DNA of 64,000 bases from Circinella minor (Eukaryota; Mucoromycota; Mucoromycetes; Mucorales; Lichtheimiaceae): contig JAEPRB010000136.1 of the NCBI GenBank assembly GCA_016758965.1, positions 1 to 64,000 on the forward strand, in the 5' to 3' direction. Both the position numbers and the translations under genes were made by a program. Numbering within the stretch: the first letter of the stretch is position 1; each line of letters begins with the position of its first letter. This document shows positions 1 to 11,325 of this stretch, piece by piece. A model generated the notes under the pieces. That model did not search any database, was not told the DNA's origin, and worked only from the letters and a program-made list of their open reading frames with translations.

Positions 1-2622
1 ACCGCGATATGAAATCATATCGGCCAATAATGGACAAAAAAAAGCCCGTGCAACTATGAAATATCTTCCTTTGCAAGAGCAGTTGTCGTTGATCCTTGCA
101 CGGCCTTACACAAGAGATAAACTTATGGATTTATCGAATCGCCAAACAAGAGATACAAGTAAACCATTTGAGGATATATTCGATGGAGAAGCATGGGAGT
201 GGCAACATTATTTGTTTACAGGGAAACATGACATTGCATTAGGTATGTAAAAATATGAATTCCATTTTTTTTTATACAGTAGTATGGAAAACACATTTCT
301 TGAGCACTTAATCGTATTACTTGAAAGGTCTTTATATGGATAGTTTTAAACCTTTTCGTCGCTGTAATATTTCTTTAACGTTGATTCATATGACTATATT
401 AAACTTCCCACCCATGGAAAGGTAATAAAGAAGAGGATCTTTACAATATAAAAAATCAGTGCGTATATCTCGAGTATATTTTCCATCTAATTTGCTAACT
501 ATATATTGTAAACCAAAGATACCTGGATTATAACATGTTACAAATTGCTGTGATTCCTGGAACTATCAAACATCATAATGTATATTCATTTTTACGTCCT
601 CTGATGGATGAGCTTATATCTTTACAGTCAATTGGGATGGAAGTGATTGGAACAGACGATGAAATAATCAATGCTACAGCACATCTTCTATTTGCAACCG
701 GAGACATCCCTGCAGCAGCAACACTATGTAACCACGAAGGCCACATGGCTATATATGGATGTCGTATATGTATTATAAAAACAACTAGGTTACGAAGTAT
801 GGGAGGGACGGGTTATGGCCGATATTTTCCCGGAAACCTTGATACAGATGATGCCATTCGTGATCATATACAGTTTGCAAAAGGGGTAAGCAAATACTAA
901 GTGAATTATCAAAACGATGGACTTATTTTCTTATCAATAAAAATTTCACATGTATTCTCAACTTGATAATTAATAATAGGGCCTCGGTATACGTGGACGA
1001 ATACCTTTTGTTCAACTTTATACCTATCATGGACCCTTTTTTCATCCTATCGATGAAATGCATGCCATTGGTTGTAACACGGCTCCCCATCTATATAAAT
1101 TAACCAAGAGTGAAAGTGGAACAGTGTTCTCCCTTAGCGGTTCAATGATTAAAAAAATTATCAATTCCATAACACATGCAGCAAATCTTTTCCCCCCAGT
1201 ATTTGAAGGAAAATTTACAGGTAATTTGCATTAAAAAAATTATCAATCGCTATGATGGAAGTCCTTAACAGATAATTGAGGGATGATTAACAAGATAATT
1301 CTGTAGATGTATTCACCAGACCCAATCAAGCAAGAGCGGTAGATTATATTGACATGCTACTATACATAGGACCTACCCTTCTTTTGGAATCATTTGTCAA
1401 ACTCGATTCATGTAGCGATGAAGCGATTACTGCATTTATATCAATTATTACTGTTTGTAGCCTTGGACTCAAGTGGGAAATCGATAATGAAGATATCGAA
1501 GTAATGGAGAGGTAAAGTAGCATACCTGGAATATAAAAATGTACGTTTTTATAATGTCAAGCGTTATTAATCGGGTTCTGTCCTATTATAGGTGTGCTGC
1601 TACTTGGCACAACTTTGTCTATTTGAACATGCCTCATAATATATATACTGCAAACTTACACTATATATGCAAACATCTGACGACAACGATTAAAAAAATG
1701 GGACCTTTGCGGGCATACAGCGCAAGATGTATGGAACGAACTGTGGGATTACTTAGTCGTAGGATAAAGTCTAAATCAGCCATCGCAGAGAATGCACAAA
1801 ACCAAATGGTTATGCTGGCAGCCTATCGTGACCTAGAAAAAACTGACCTTGCTGCTATGACGATGACAAATGAAGATGATGGATCCGAATCTAATCAAGC
1901 ACCCAATGATGATAGAATCTTTCAACTTGGTAGTGGATCAGATGAAATACAGATATTTAATGTCCATCAATCACTTCTCAACAGTTATAATCGTTGGAAT
2001 CTTAAGAATCTTATACAAAATTACTGGACACGAAAATACCCTCATGAGCAAGGACATATTATCGATGAGATTATAGTTGGAACTGTGTTGCATATTCAAG
2101 GGAATATATTTAGTAGCGAAATCAACAAGGAGCCAAAGAACGCACGTATCCGCAATTTTGTTCAACTTTCATTAGTATACGATGTTTATGCGCGGCAATC
2201 TTTTCACGCAGCACAATTGGAATGGGGGTCGTTTCATGGCGAACTATTGATGTTTTTTTCTCATAAATATAGTAATAACATACGCTGGTTATATTATTAG
2301 TAAGGTAGGGGAGGTAAGTAACTTTTTCACTAACTTACAATGCTTTCTTTTTTTTTTTTTGACTTTTTGTGGTTCAGATGATTATGAGCATATTCTATGT
2401 CTTGTCAGAATCTATACGAATTTACAAGTGAATGAAGCTGGGGTTGCATATGGGACACAATCACATCAGTCACATAATGGTCGACTATATGTCACACATG
2501 TTCAAAATATTGAAGGACATTGTGCATACATTCCATCTGCTGAACATGATGGCCGATATTATTACCCGGTTGTTGGATTTGTTCCTAACGAGTTGAAGTT
2601 GGGAAAAACTCATTTAATCTAA
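1..2622 (+). CDS. Tnp2/CACTA (Plavaka-like) transposase, spliced, 5' end outside window
   Basis: Cut-and-paste transposase of the Tnp2 (En/Spm-CACTA, Plavaka-like) type. Exons 1-242, 328-421, 519-885, 980-1220, 1307-1511, 1592-2271 and 2378-2622 join with GT..AG introns of 80-106 bp; every junction keeps frame, giving about 690 codons without a stop up to TAA at 2622. The frame is open at the left edge, so the N-terminus is missing. Visible motifs in order: LYMDSFKPF (probable first catalytic Asp), TGDIPA (second Asp), a Cys/His cluster HEGHMAIYGCRIC, HPIDEMHAIG, and a C-terminal GPLRAYSARCMERTVG block typical of Tnp2 ends. Branch-site-like CTAAC precedes two acceptors. In the last intron, using the GTAATA donor at 2272 avoids two stops present if exon 6 is read further. 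No disabling mutation is visible, so it may be recently active. Family by motif recognition only. Confidence 0.75.
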
Positions 2623-2760
2623 GCTTTATCTAAAAATAAAATACTGTACTTCATACTCTTTATCCAATACGTTTTTTTATTGTTGGTTTCTTTTATTTTT
2701 CAAATATCACATAATTCATTGTGATTCAGATTTAGTTCTTGTTGGATAAAATTTGTGCTG

Positions 2761-3187
2761 AATATTTACGGATTTTCATAGATTTTCATAATTTACTTTT
2801 TTAAGGTTATGTACACATTTTCATGGATATTCACATTTTCATGGATTTTCATGACAAGTCATAGATGGTCATAATGCTGTAATGTCAGTCGTTTCATAGA
2901 TCATCATGCAACTTCATATATCTATGGATGTTCATAGCTTTTTATATGAATCATGAATTCACTGCTTATATCTTTTCATGGACTTTCACAGAGTATCACA
3001 TAATCAAAGTTTTTCATGAATTTTCATTGAGATATATTACATTTATTCATTAACATTCATGGATTCAATGTAATGGATATCCATGCTTGCACAAAATCAT
3101 AGTCTTTCATTGATCCTCCCCGTTTTGCACAGAGCGGATCAGTAGTTTCATGGATACTCATAGGTTTCTATGACCCCTTTTGCCGTG
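2761..3187. repeat. Subterminal repeat array and probable right end of the transposon
   Basis: At least a dozen degenerate copies of a unit close to TTTCATGGATTTTCATAG fill this stretch, starting about 140 bp after the transposase stop. Units lie at irregular 20-45 bp spacing. CACTA-type elements carry such arrays near their ends as transposase-binding sites. The array stops in CCCCTTTTGCCGTG (3174-3187), whose complement begins CACGGCAAAAGGGG; a CAC start would suit this class. The left terminus lies outside the window, so the terminal inverted repeat and target duplication cannot be tested here. Confidence 0.6.
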
Positions 3188-3249
3188 GTGTATAAGTTGC
3201 TTGTTTTCGTCATAATGGCCAAGGTGGTGACAGATGTAATAAAAAATTA

Positions 3250-5015
3250 ATGCTATTAATATGGAAAAACTCAGACACTTGTCTTTTGTTTCTTGTAACT
3301 ACATCTCATCAATGGTGGAAGTTTCAAAGCATCCTTGACATGACGATTGTATTTCGCACCGATTTCCCTATCAGATTCAGAGTCACTCGCATCGTCACAT
3401 TCAAGATGGTCCTCTACTATCTTGATCGAAGCTTGAATTGTATATTGAAAACCATAAAATCATTGAGAATTATAAATCAATACACCGAATCCATTCTCTG
3501 CCACACTGAATCTATATCACACTAAAATAACCATCACATGCTTACCTTGACTTTCAAGGTCAATTTCATTATTTTTAGTAATGGAGATGTGAACAAGAAT
3601 GGGTGGCTCGAAACTTCATATTGAGGAGTGCTACGGACTCGACACACGTACTCACCAGGATTGTCCATCAATGAAACGCTGGTATGAAGGTCTGTTTCCA
3701 AAAACAAAGTTAACAAACACAAATTCGTATATCATTTAATATTAACACATATCACATCACATATTACCTATTCAAATACTTACGATATTGGTTAAAGCAA
3801 GCAATACGAATTGATCGAATGGTGTTTTTCGTTTACAAAGACGGTTGCGAGCATGAATTTGTAAAAAAGTTGGTAAACGGAGTTACAAGCTTTTTTTTAC
3901 AAGGACGGTTGCGAGTGCTCCCCCCAATCAATCACCTTGTAGCAATACAAGTCAATAATTTCAATCATGGTTTTTGGATCCAGTGTTCATTATATCGTGT
4001 TTTGGGACCAATTAATCCATATTCAGCCATTGATTTCCATAATTCATTAACAATCAGCGCTTCTTCTTCACTGGAGATAGGAATAAATGTTGGTGATGAT
4101 GATGTTGATGATGCTGCGTTCGTTCTGCATGATTTCTTGAAGCTTTTGGCAACCTTTGACAAGGAGGAAAGCGTTTCTTTACATTCAGCACTATAACTCA
4201 AAAAACGCCGGGTTTCCTTCTGTTTCAATCGTTTAAATTGTGTTGGTGTAAATATTTTCTTCCAGCATGGGTCATGTACGGCAATTATAAATGAGTGTGC
4301 AAGGCTATACTATGATAATTTTAGTGTTAAGAAAAAAACCCCTCGACTAATGTATAGAAAATAAACAAGGAGTATGACTTACTGCTCAAAATCACAGCTT
4401 GAGCCATTAGATCTTCAACACAGACCCTGTTTCCTAAATTCCACTTCTTCTCATCATTCATGGCTTCAAATGACAGTGCTTCTTTCATTTCGTTGGTTAA
4501 TTATTGTGAGTCTTTTTTTGCACTCTAAGCAAACAGAATAAGGAAAAACAGATAAATCTTAACAAGTAAAAAAAAGGAAAAATTTAGATAAAAAAAACAT
4601 ACTGTGCTTCGTGTGTTTTTCGAACTAAGAGAATCAGCACTGGTCTTAGAAGAAGAAAATATTTCGGATGGAGTAGTTTGTTGTTGATTTAATTTGGGTG
4701 AAGAAGTACTACCCGGTATCAATATAAATTATTAGATATTGAAGAATATAACTCCAACGAAAAGCCAAACATAAAAATTAATATTATCGTAAGTATTTAC
4801 CTTTACTACTAATATCATTATTACGAGCCTTCGTCACCTTCGCAACTTTGTGAGTTGAGCCCCTTCGCTTCACTTCGTATCAACCCCTCCGGGGCTATGG
4901 TTTGACGGCTTGTTATTATTATTACTTAGTAAACCATTATTGCTGGTGGTGATTGCTGCCGACTCACTAAGTTTTTGAGCAACTTTTGTCACAATTAGGG
5001 GCCAATCGATCTTTT
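3250..5015 (-). pseudogene. Decayed copy of a repeated fungal hypothetical family (copy A)
   Basis: Read on the minus strand, coding-like blocks follow one another but need frameshifts to connect. From 5' to 3': IDWPLIVTKVAQKLSESAA (about 5010-4860), a low-complexity Ser/Asn/Lys part, LSFEAMNDEKKWNLGNRVCV (about 4480-4420), AHSFIIAVHDPCWKKIFT (about 4300-4240), VNELWKSMAEYGLIG, and VSLMDNPGEYVCRVRS (about 3680-3620), ending near 3250 in an acidic tail. Good donors exist (after ATGTATGTTTTT-type and GTAAGC sites), yet phases clash between several blocks and one frame shifts after HWIQKP. A local duplication repeats GACGGTTGCGAG at about 3840 and 3904. The block HSF..D.CW..F..QF recurs in the remnant at 10237-11325, so both belong to one family. 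I cannot name a function; I believe the family is common in Mucorales. Confidence 0.5.
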
Positions 5016-5707
5016 TTTTTGTTTATTTCTAAAATAAAGCCAACGACGCGATCATATTAATGGACTATTTTTTTGTAAAACAGAAAAGTAAGAAAAGGAA
5101 AACACGTGCTGGTTGCTACACAGGTAGTGTGCATGAAATATTTTTTTTTGTATAATTTATTGTATCAGAGAGTAGAAAAAGACTCCCTCGTTAATGAAAA
5201 AACGATTGAAATTAAGAAATAATAGATAATACGTCTAGTGGGCTAATATATTATTGAGAGTTTTCTAGTAGAGAAAAAAAAGAACAGAGAAAAGTGAAAA
5301 AAAAAGAAAAAAGCGAAGAATGTATAATGAGTGCATGAAATATATCATTTCAATTCAAGTGCGGAAGGATGATTTATTCAAACTCCACCGATTGAAATAA
5401 TCAAGTGAACGAGGTTTTTAGTTGTGAAAAGGGGAATGGTTGAAGGATGCCAGAGATAATATGGGGCACAGGGAAAACGTTTTATATGAGAGTGGCTTTT
5501 TAAGCATATAAAGTGTTGATGTAAATTACAAAGAGTGTTTTTTCTCGTTATATTACATTTGTTTAGACACAACATTATTATAGATTTTCATAATATACCA
5601 AGAAAGCTAACCAAAGATACAAATAATATAAATATTAAAGATAAGCGTAGTTGATTAAAAAAATGTTATTAGCTACAGGGAATTGGGTGATTAACAGCTA
5701 TTGTTTA
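5016..5707. other. Intergenic, nothing recognised
   Basis: AT-rich sequence with A and T tracts. A short minus-strand frame at 5378-5575 has no recognisable features and no splice context, so it is not called. Confidence 0.6.
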
Positions 5708-6864
5708 TTAGGAATGACTATTATTATTTTGTTGCTGATGTAGCGGTTGCGTCGAGATATAAGATGAATCTGGGCTATACGATCCATGTTGTGGTAGAAT
5801 TGGCATAGAGAGATGTGGATTAGCATCTGTTACTGGGATGTGAGTCGCACTTGGTTGTTGTGGAGGTGCAAGCATAGCATAATAATATCCGGCTGTGGTG
5901 GCTCGTGAGGTTGCTCATGTGGTGGTACAGGCATAACCATCATTGAAGTCATTGGCGGTGTACCAGGAGGAGGGGAACTGGTAACCTCATCATGTCCCAT
6001 TATAATTGGTTGTGGTGGAGCAAGCTCTCTTTGGTGTTCTTGTTGGGCTGCTAGTTGACGTTTGTTTCTGCGACGCATATAAAAAAAACCACAAATAATC
6101 TTTAACAAAATAATATATAAAATATAACGTTTGTCATTAGTATTTTTGAATTCTTTTTAAAGTGCAATTGCAGTGTATATACTAAGAGGATTTCTGCTAT
6201 GACAGAAAACTCATTAACAATTACAGATAACAAAAGTATCGCACGTTTCTTCCTCTTATCCATTATTTTAAATACTTACAATAGCCAAACCAACAACTGA
6301 ACCAACCACCGATCCAACAATTTTTCCAATGTACAAGGCATGCAATTGGGACTGATACTCTTCCCAATCATCGTAATATGAGCCTGTCGACGTTGATCTA
6401 TGTGTGCTAGATGTTGTCGTATATCCATATCCATAGGTAGTGGTTGTTGTTGTTGTTGTGGTGGTAGTACGATATGGATCAATATCGTTTTTTGAAAGTA
6501 CATCCAAAGGGCCGGTGATTGATCTCGATTTATAAGAGCCAATTGATTCAACAACAAAATAATATTGACTTGAGGTAACTACATCGCTCGGCATGAATCC
6601 ATAATAAAAAGGAGGATCTACATTTGTTCCTATTGTTCCCCAAATTTCCAAGCTGGATTTTGAGCTATCATACGCTAGGTAAATATTAAAGGCAGAAATG
6701 TTCTTTGGAACATCAGAAAAAATGAAATAAATTATATCATCAGCTCTAAGACTAAAAGTGCTATCACAAAGAAAACATTCATATGTAACTCCCCATGCTT
6801 TGGCTGCTAATGGAATTGTTGTTAAAAAAGATACAATTAAAACAGCAAGGTATTGTATTAGCAT
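5708..6864 (-). CDS. Single-pass secretory-pathway membrane protein with a frameshifted tail
   Basis: Exon 1 (6864-6280) and exon 2 (6099-5708) are joined by a 180-bp GT..AG intron in phase 0. I start at Met 6864 because it opens a clean signal peptide, MLIQYLAVLIVSFLTTIPLA; an upstream in-frame Met at 6942 would spoil it. The ectodomain has a Cys pair (ECFLC) and a beta-rich stretch ending YYFVVESIGSYKSRSITGP, somewhat like Kre9/Knh1-type wall proteins (weak). A Thr-rich stalk with a run of eleven Thr follows, then the membrane span SVVGSVVGLAIIICGFFY, created across the splice, and a basic stop-transfer MRRRNKR. The cytoplasmic tail is Pro/Gln-rich. At about 5880-5890 the frame must slip by one base: the unshifted frame stops at 5830, whereas the shifted one continues YYYAMLAPPQQPS to a TAA at 5708. 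The overall plan resembles fungal wall sensors (Mid2/WSC); role unproven. Confidence 0.65.
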
Positions 6865-7606
6865 TTTTATTGTTATTCTTGTCTGTCCTGCGAGATAAGT
6901 AAAAAGAGAGCCAAAGAAAAATATATAAACAGAGAGAAACAAAAAGAAATTTTTTTTAAAGAAAGTTGTGTGTTGTTATATTTATTTTTTGTTCTTGGAT
7001 CAAAGGGTCTTTAAAAAGACTTTTTTCTCTAAAAGCCTCAATTTGTTACCAGATTACCATGTATGATGGTAGTAATATGTACTTCCTACCTAGTTTCTTG
7101 TTAAAAGTAATTTTTTTTATTGATCTTTCGTCATCAACTTTTTAATGGGCTTTCCTACTGCCAGTCTACTATTGAATAAAAACTTTTTTTTTGAAAACTG
7201 TACTCTAGCAATATACTTTACGTACTCTTTTTTACATATCTGTGTGCCTGAATATCTTGTTCTTAAGCCATTGCTAATATTCTATAGCTTAAAGACTCAC
7301 ATGGTTTTGTGCTACTCTGATGATTGTGGCAAAGTAATGCACTATTTACCTGATTTGATCTTTATTTCTAAAGTTTACGCTTTGGGATTTAGATTAATTC
7401 GTAAAAAGTCCATGTCTAATTTTATTTAATAGAAAAGAATATGCTATATTTGTTTATTAATTGAAAAATACGATAAACGATCAAGTGATCTTAATAACCA
7501 GAAGAAAATTAAATTTGTTTGTTTTGAGATAATAAAAACGGAAGAAGTTTTTATTACCATTGAACAGAGTTATAAAATATTTTTATATGCTTCACAAGAA
7601 AAAAGC
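6865..7606. other. Intergenic, no supported gene
   Basis: Contains a plus-strand open frame 7145-7429 (94 codons) with no recognisable domain, signal peptide or splice context. Not called as a gene. Confidence 0.5.
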
Positions 7607-7804
7607 TTACCTTTGAATTCTCTGCTGCGCTCCCAAATTGAACACAGCAAATTGACTAGCTTGTACAGGGTTTCCGAAAAATAATGTCGCACCTAGTAAA
7701 TATAAATGTTGAAGACAAATAAAGTCAGTGTGTTCGTTTGGCAGCAAAATTGATATCACTTGTTTAAAATTGATGTCGCTCTGCTTGGAAACCAAATGTT
7801 TCAT
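7607..7804 (-). pseudogene. Exon-like coding fragment, unknown
   Basis: On the minus strand a segment bounded by TTTACTAG (acceptor-like) and GTAAGC (donor-like) at about 7692-7609 encodes VRHYFSETLYKLVNLLCSIW in one frame; an alternative frame is also open. No flanking exon joins in frame. Probably debris of a lost gene. Confidence 0.25.
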
Positions 7805-8049
7805 TTTCTGAAATTTTGTCAGGTTCTTAGCAATTTAAAGTTTAAATGTTTGGGACTGTAATTTTTTTTTCTTTTACAGCGTAACAATCAAAACTATATT
7901 ATGGCACAATTACTTTTAAGAAGTTGGACGGGGAAATGCCGCTAATAAAAACGGGAGACCTGAACCTATGAATTACATCGTCAACCAGAATTTCTTTGCG
8001 CTTGAATCGCTCACAACATCATTCACCGAATATTTTCAAAAGGAAGGAT

Positions 8050-8274
8050 ATGCATACTTCACACGTCAATGAAGAGCATTTAGATCAGATGAGTGACGAG
8101 AGCGCTAAGGACGTACATACGGGAGAAATGATTGAAAGACGTTCATATAATAAACTGATCAAGTAGATTGATAAATGCATGAGTGCTGGTAGTAGCAAAG
8201 CACTTAAATATACATGTTTGTGCTGTACAAAGATGGGTAAAGCAGTATGCAGAGAGTTCAGATTCAATTATTGA
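8050..8274 (+). pseudogene. Coding-like remnant with one in-frame stop
   Basis: From ATG at 8050 the frame reads 38 codons (including EEHLDQMSDESAKDVHTGEM and RSYNKLIK), meets TAG at 8164, then continues protein-like for another 35 or so codons with a Cys-rich KYTCLCCTKMGKAVC before a TGA near 8272. Composition is far less AT-biased than the flanks. No family recognised. Confidence 0.3.
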
Positions 8275-9462
8275 AAATAAGAAACCGGGCTGTGAACTCG
8301 TTCTTAATGAGAAATAAAGTTGAGAATTATTAAGTATTTTTTTATTCTAATTTTTCTGCTGAAACCATGGATATAATAGAGTACGTATTCAATAAATGAG
8401 TTCAAGTCTATTGATCTAAGCGTTCCCCATAGCATAATTCATAATTCATGAAAACAGAATGTAATTTATCATTGAAAAAAGCAGAGCTTCACTCTGTTGA
8501 AAGTAGTTTTAGGTAGAATAAATAAATGTTATAATCGTGTTGAATAATGGGATCAAACAAATATGTATAGCTAGATCCCGTAAATCACTTGGGTCAAAAA
8601 TTTCCAACGAACTTTTTTGGTGGGGTGACCTCTGCTGGGAATAGATAAAATACAGGTGTATTATCGGTTTTGTGTTATCAAAAACACTAAATACATTGTT
8701 ACGTTTCGTTAGTAGCAAGACCTTCGGAGTAACGTTAAAAGAGAAAAGTAGGGGTTAAGCAGTTAAAAATATATTTTAATAGAAGACTTTATGTCTGTTT
8801 GTGTCACTAAAATTATATATATTGAGGTGGGAGTTCACGTTTTCGATCTTTAATATGCCAAAACCACTAATAATGATAGTGAATAATAATTCCTCAATTG
8901 ATCAAATAATAATACTGATAATAATAATTTGTTTATTTATTGACTTTAATTTGGAAAGAGGATATTGATAAAATAAGAATAAAATGAAATAAGAGTAAAA
9001 CTGTGTGAACTAAAGATCTTTTGAAAACTAAAATTGAAGGGGTTATTTATACTAAAATATAAGTGAAGAGAATTTACATAATAATGAAACTGTTGCTAAC
9101 TATAAAGAAAAAGAGATAAATGAAGAAACAATTGTTGTTATATTTGATGAAATGATTTCATTTAGTGAGAAAATCTCAACGAATATAATATAAAAGGAAA
9201 TAATGATAAATAAATAAAATTTTGATGGTTGGTGGAAAATTATGGTGTAACAACATAATGTATCAATAGTAAAAATACGAAAGAAATATAATAATATGTA
9301 AGAATGGTGATAGGGGAACTACATCATCAAGGTTAGGTGTATTTACATAAGAAAAGTACCATGTTGATGTATATGAAGGATATAAAGAAAAATAATAATA
9401 CACTGCTTTTGTAACCAAAGTTGTTAGTTTGAGGCGGGAAAGCTTTTTTGCAGGGTATATTA
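8275..9462. other. Intergenic, nothing recognised
   Basis: AT-rich, dense in stops on both strands, with runs of AATAAT. The minus-strand frame 8509-8718 shows no features. Confidence 0.6.
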
Positions 9463-9844
9463 TTACAGCAGAGTGTGATTACGATCCTGATTCACTTTTT
9501 TTTTTCTTTTTTTTTTTTTATATTTTTGGATTCATCACTAATGGGAGCATTCATTGCTGAGGGTATATTAATAGCTTTGACCCATGGAGCACCTGGCAAA
9601 TATCCGGTTCTATATATGTCTTCTTCGTCATCACTTTCTGAATCTGCTCTGAATACCACATTGACGGTCTTTTTGATAATTTTTCAATATTTCGCAGTTC
9701 AGTACTTGATATTACACAGCTACCATCGAAGTTTTTCTTTTCATTTACCCGTATTCTAATTGTTTGTTCAAGAACTAAAATGTATATTTTATATAAAAGA
9801 TCTTTATTTATGGTTCCAATACATTTGTTATAGACTAAACCCAA
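9463..9844 (-). pseudogene. Remnant of an unknown gene with an A-run frameshift
   Basis: Minus-strand reading gives RVNEKKNFDGSCVISSTELR followed, after a one-base slip in an A5 tract near 9683, by VNVVFRADSESDDEED, YRTGYLPGAPWVKAINIPSA and a Lys-rich end with stop at 9463. Both halves have coding-like composition and adjoin exactly at the homopolymer, which argues for a single former frame. No intact start or partner exon was found and no family recognised. Confidence 0.4.
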
Positions 9845-10236
9845 GTATATAAAAGTTCTATATCAATTTATAATACAGCAAAAATAGAAAAGTAGCAAGA
9901 AAGTGAAAGAGATGTAAAAAAATGGCTTTTATTAATTTGGCTTTGGTTGGCTATGTACGTTACAAAACCTTTGTACGATTCAAAACTTAATTCTTAAGAC
10001 TTGAGTTCACCTTGTTACAACATTACCTAAACGGTAAAAATGCTGTTATTTCAAGGGTCGGATTCGACAAACGTACCCAGAGGGCATGTCAAGAACCATG
10101 GCATTCATTCGAAGATCTGGTAAAAAAAAGGACATATATTAGCAAAAAAGCAAATCTTACGTATGATATTAATAACACATTAAAAGGAGAGCTGCCTACG
10201 TGTATTTATGACACCGACAACCTGTATTTTTCGGAT

Positions 10237-11325
10237 TTATTTCTTTTCATTATCAACAGCACGTGCTAATCGTAAATCCATGTCTTTAAGAGTCTTCGGT
10301 AATTTCAACATCTTTTCCGCCATTTCTTTCGACCCAACACCTACTTCGCCTGGATATCCATTTTCACCGGCACTATATTCTAATTGACCATTTTTTAAAA
10401 TCATGTCTCGTTTAAAAGCTTGAACTTTTGTTTTGATTGAGCCATCGTCTGCTACGTGATTTATTGGATCATACCGAGCTAGTGGTCAGAGTATACATTT
10501 TTAAATTTTGAATACATATGTCCATGGATCGCCAAACCAACGTTATAAGATCTCTTTCACTACCTGATACTAAGTATGAAAAAACATAGCCCCAACGATC
10601 CGATGATAAAATGTCAAGAATCAGGCGTTTCGACCAATCGAGATCGAATCCAACAGTAGGATCGAACTGATGCTTTTCAGCAATACCTATCTTTAGTGTC
10701 CGTCTACAAATTGTTTGTCAAATTGATATTATTGTTACTTGCTTTTTTATTTTTTATCTACATTATTAAAATAATAGTTTTTACGCAAAACAGAAAATAG
10801 GTCTTGAGTAAAAAAAGTTATTATATAGCCTTGAACATACCTGCTACCAAGCGCGAATTGTCTTTTGAAGATCAAGGAGAAACCTCTTGCGACGACGGCC
10901 CCTAAATGACCCGAAGCGATACAGAGCGTTCAGTATAAAAATGAATTGACGTACAATAATCTTGAATTTTATTGTAAAAAACTATTATTTCAGGTTCAAC
11001 AGGTGCCATTTGTTTTGCATAGTCATTACTGAACTTTTGTAATTGGGACTGTGTGAAGACATTCGCCCAACATGAATCTGATGTGTTTAAATGAAAGAAT
11101 GTACAGCACTAACTATCAAAGGATTTATATTAGTATATAAATAGTTTATCCATAAGTCCTAATAGAGATACAATAATAAAAATACTGTTCGTATAGTTTC
11201 ATCAATCCATATTCATACATTTCTTCTTCAACAAACACGCCGGGTTCAACTTCCCACATTTTTGAGTGATCTATTGATTGATATTTATCACGGAATGCTT
11301 GTTTTTAGACGTCAGTAAGTGATAT
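10237..11325 (-). pseudogene. Decayed copy of the repeated hypothetical family (copy B)
   Basis: Minus-strand coding blocks in order: AFRDKYQSIDHSKMWEVEPG with VFVEEEMYEYGLMKLYE (about 11305-11185, an AG acceptor at 11326 and a GTATTT donor), then SAVHSFI and, after a frame slip, SDSCWANVFTQSQLQKFSND (about 11080-11020), a block with DPTVGFDLDWSKRLILDI and DRWGYVFSYLVSGSERDL (about 10690-10540), and ARYDPINHVADDGSIKTKVQ with LEYSAGENGYPGEVGVGSKE running to TAA at 10237. Lesions: an in-frame TAA at about 11309, a slip at about 11100 and a one-base slip at about 10486. The HSF...D.CW..VF block matches copy A. Function unknown. Confidence 0.5.

Noticed and set aside
2761..3187. CRISPR-like regularity of short repeats
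   Set aside because: Units are degenerate, unequally spaced and without unique spacers; subterminal transposon repeats in a eukaryote explain them.
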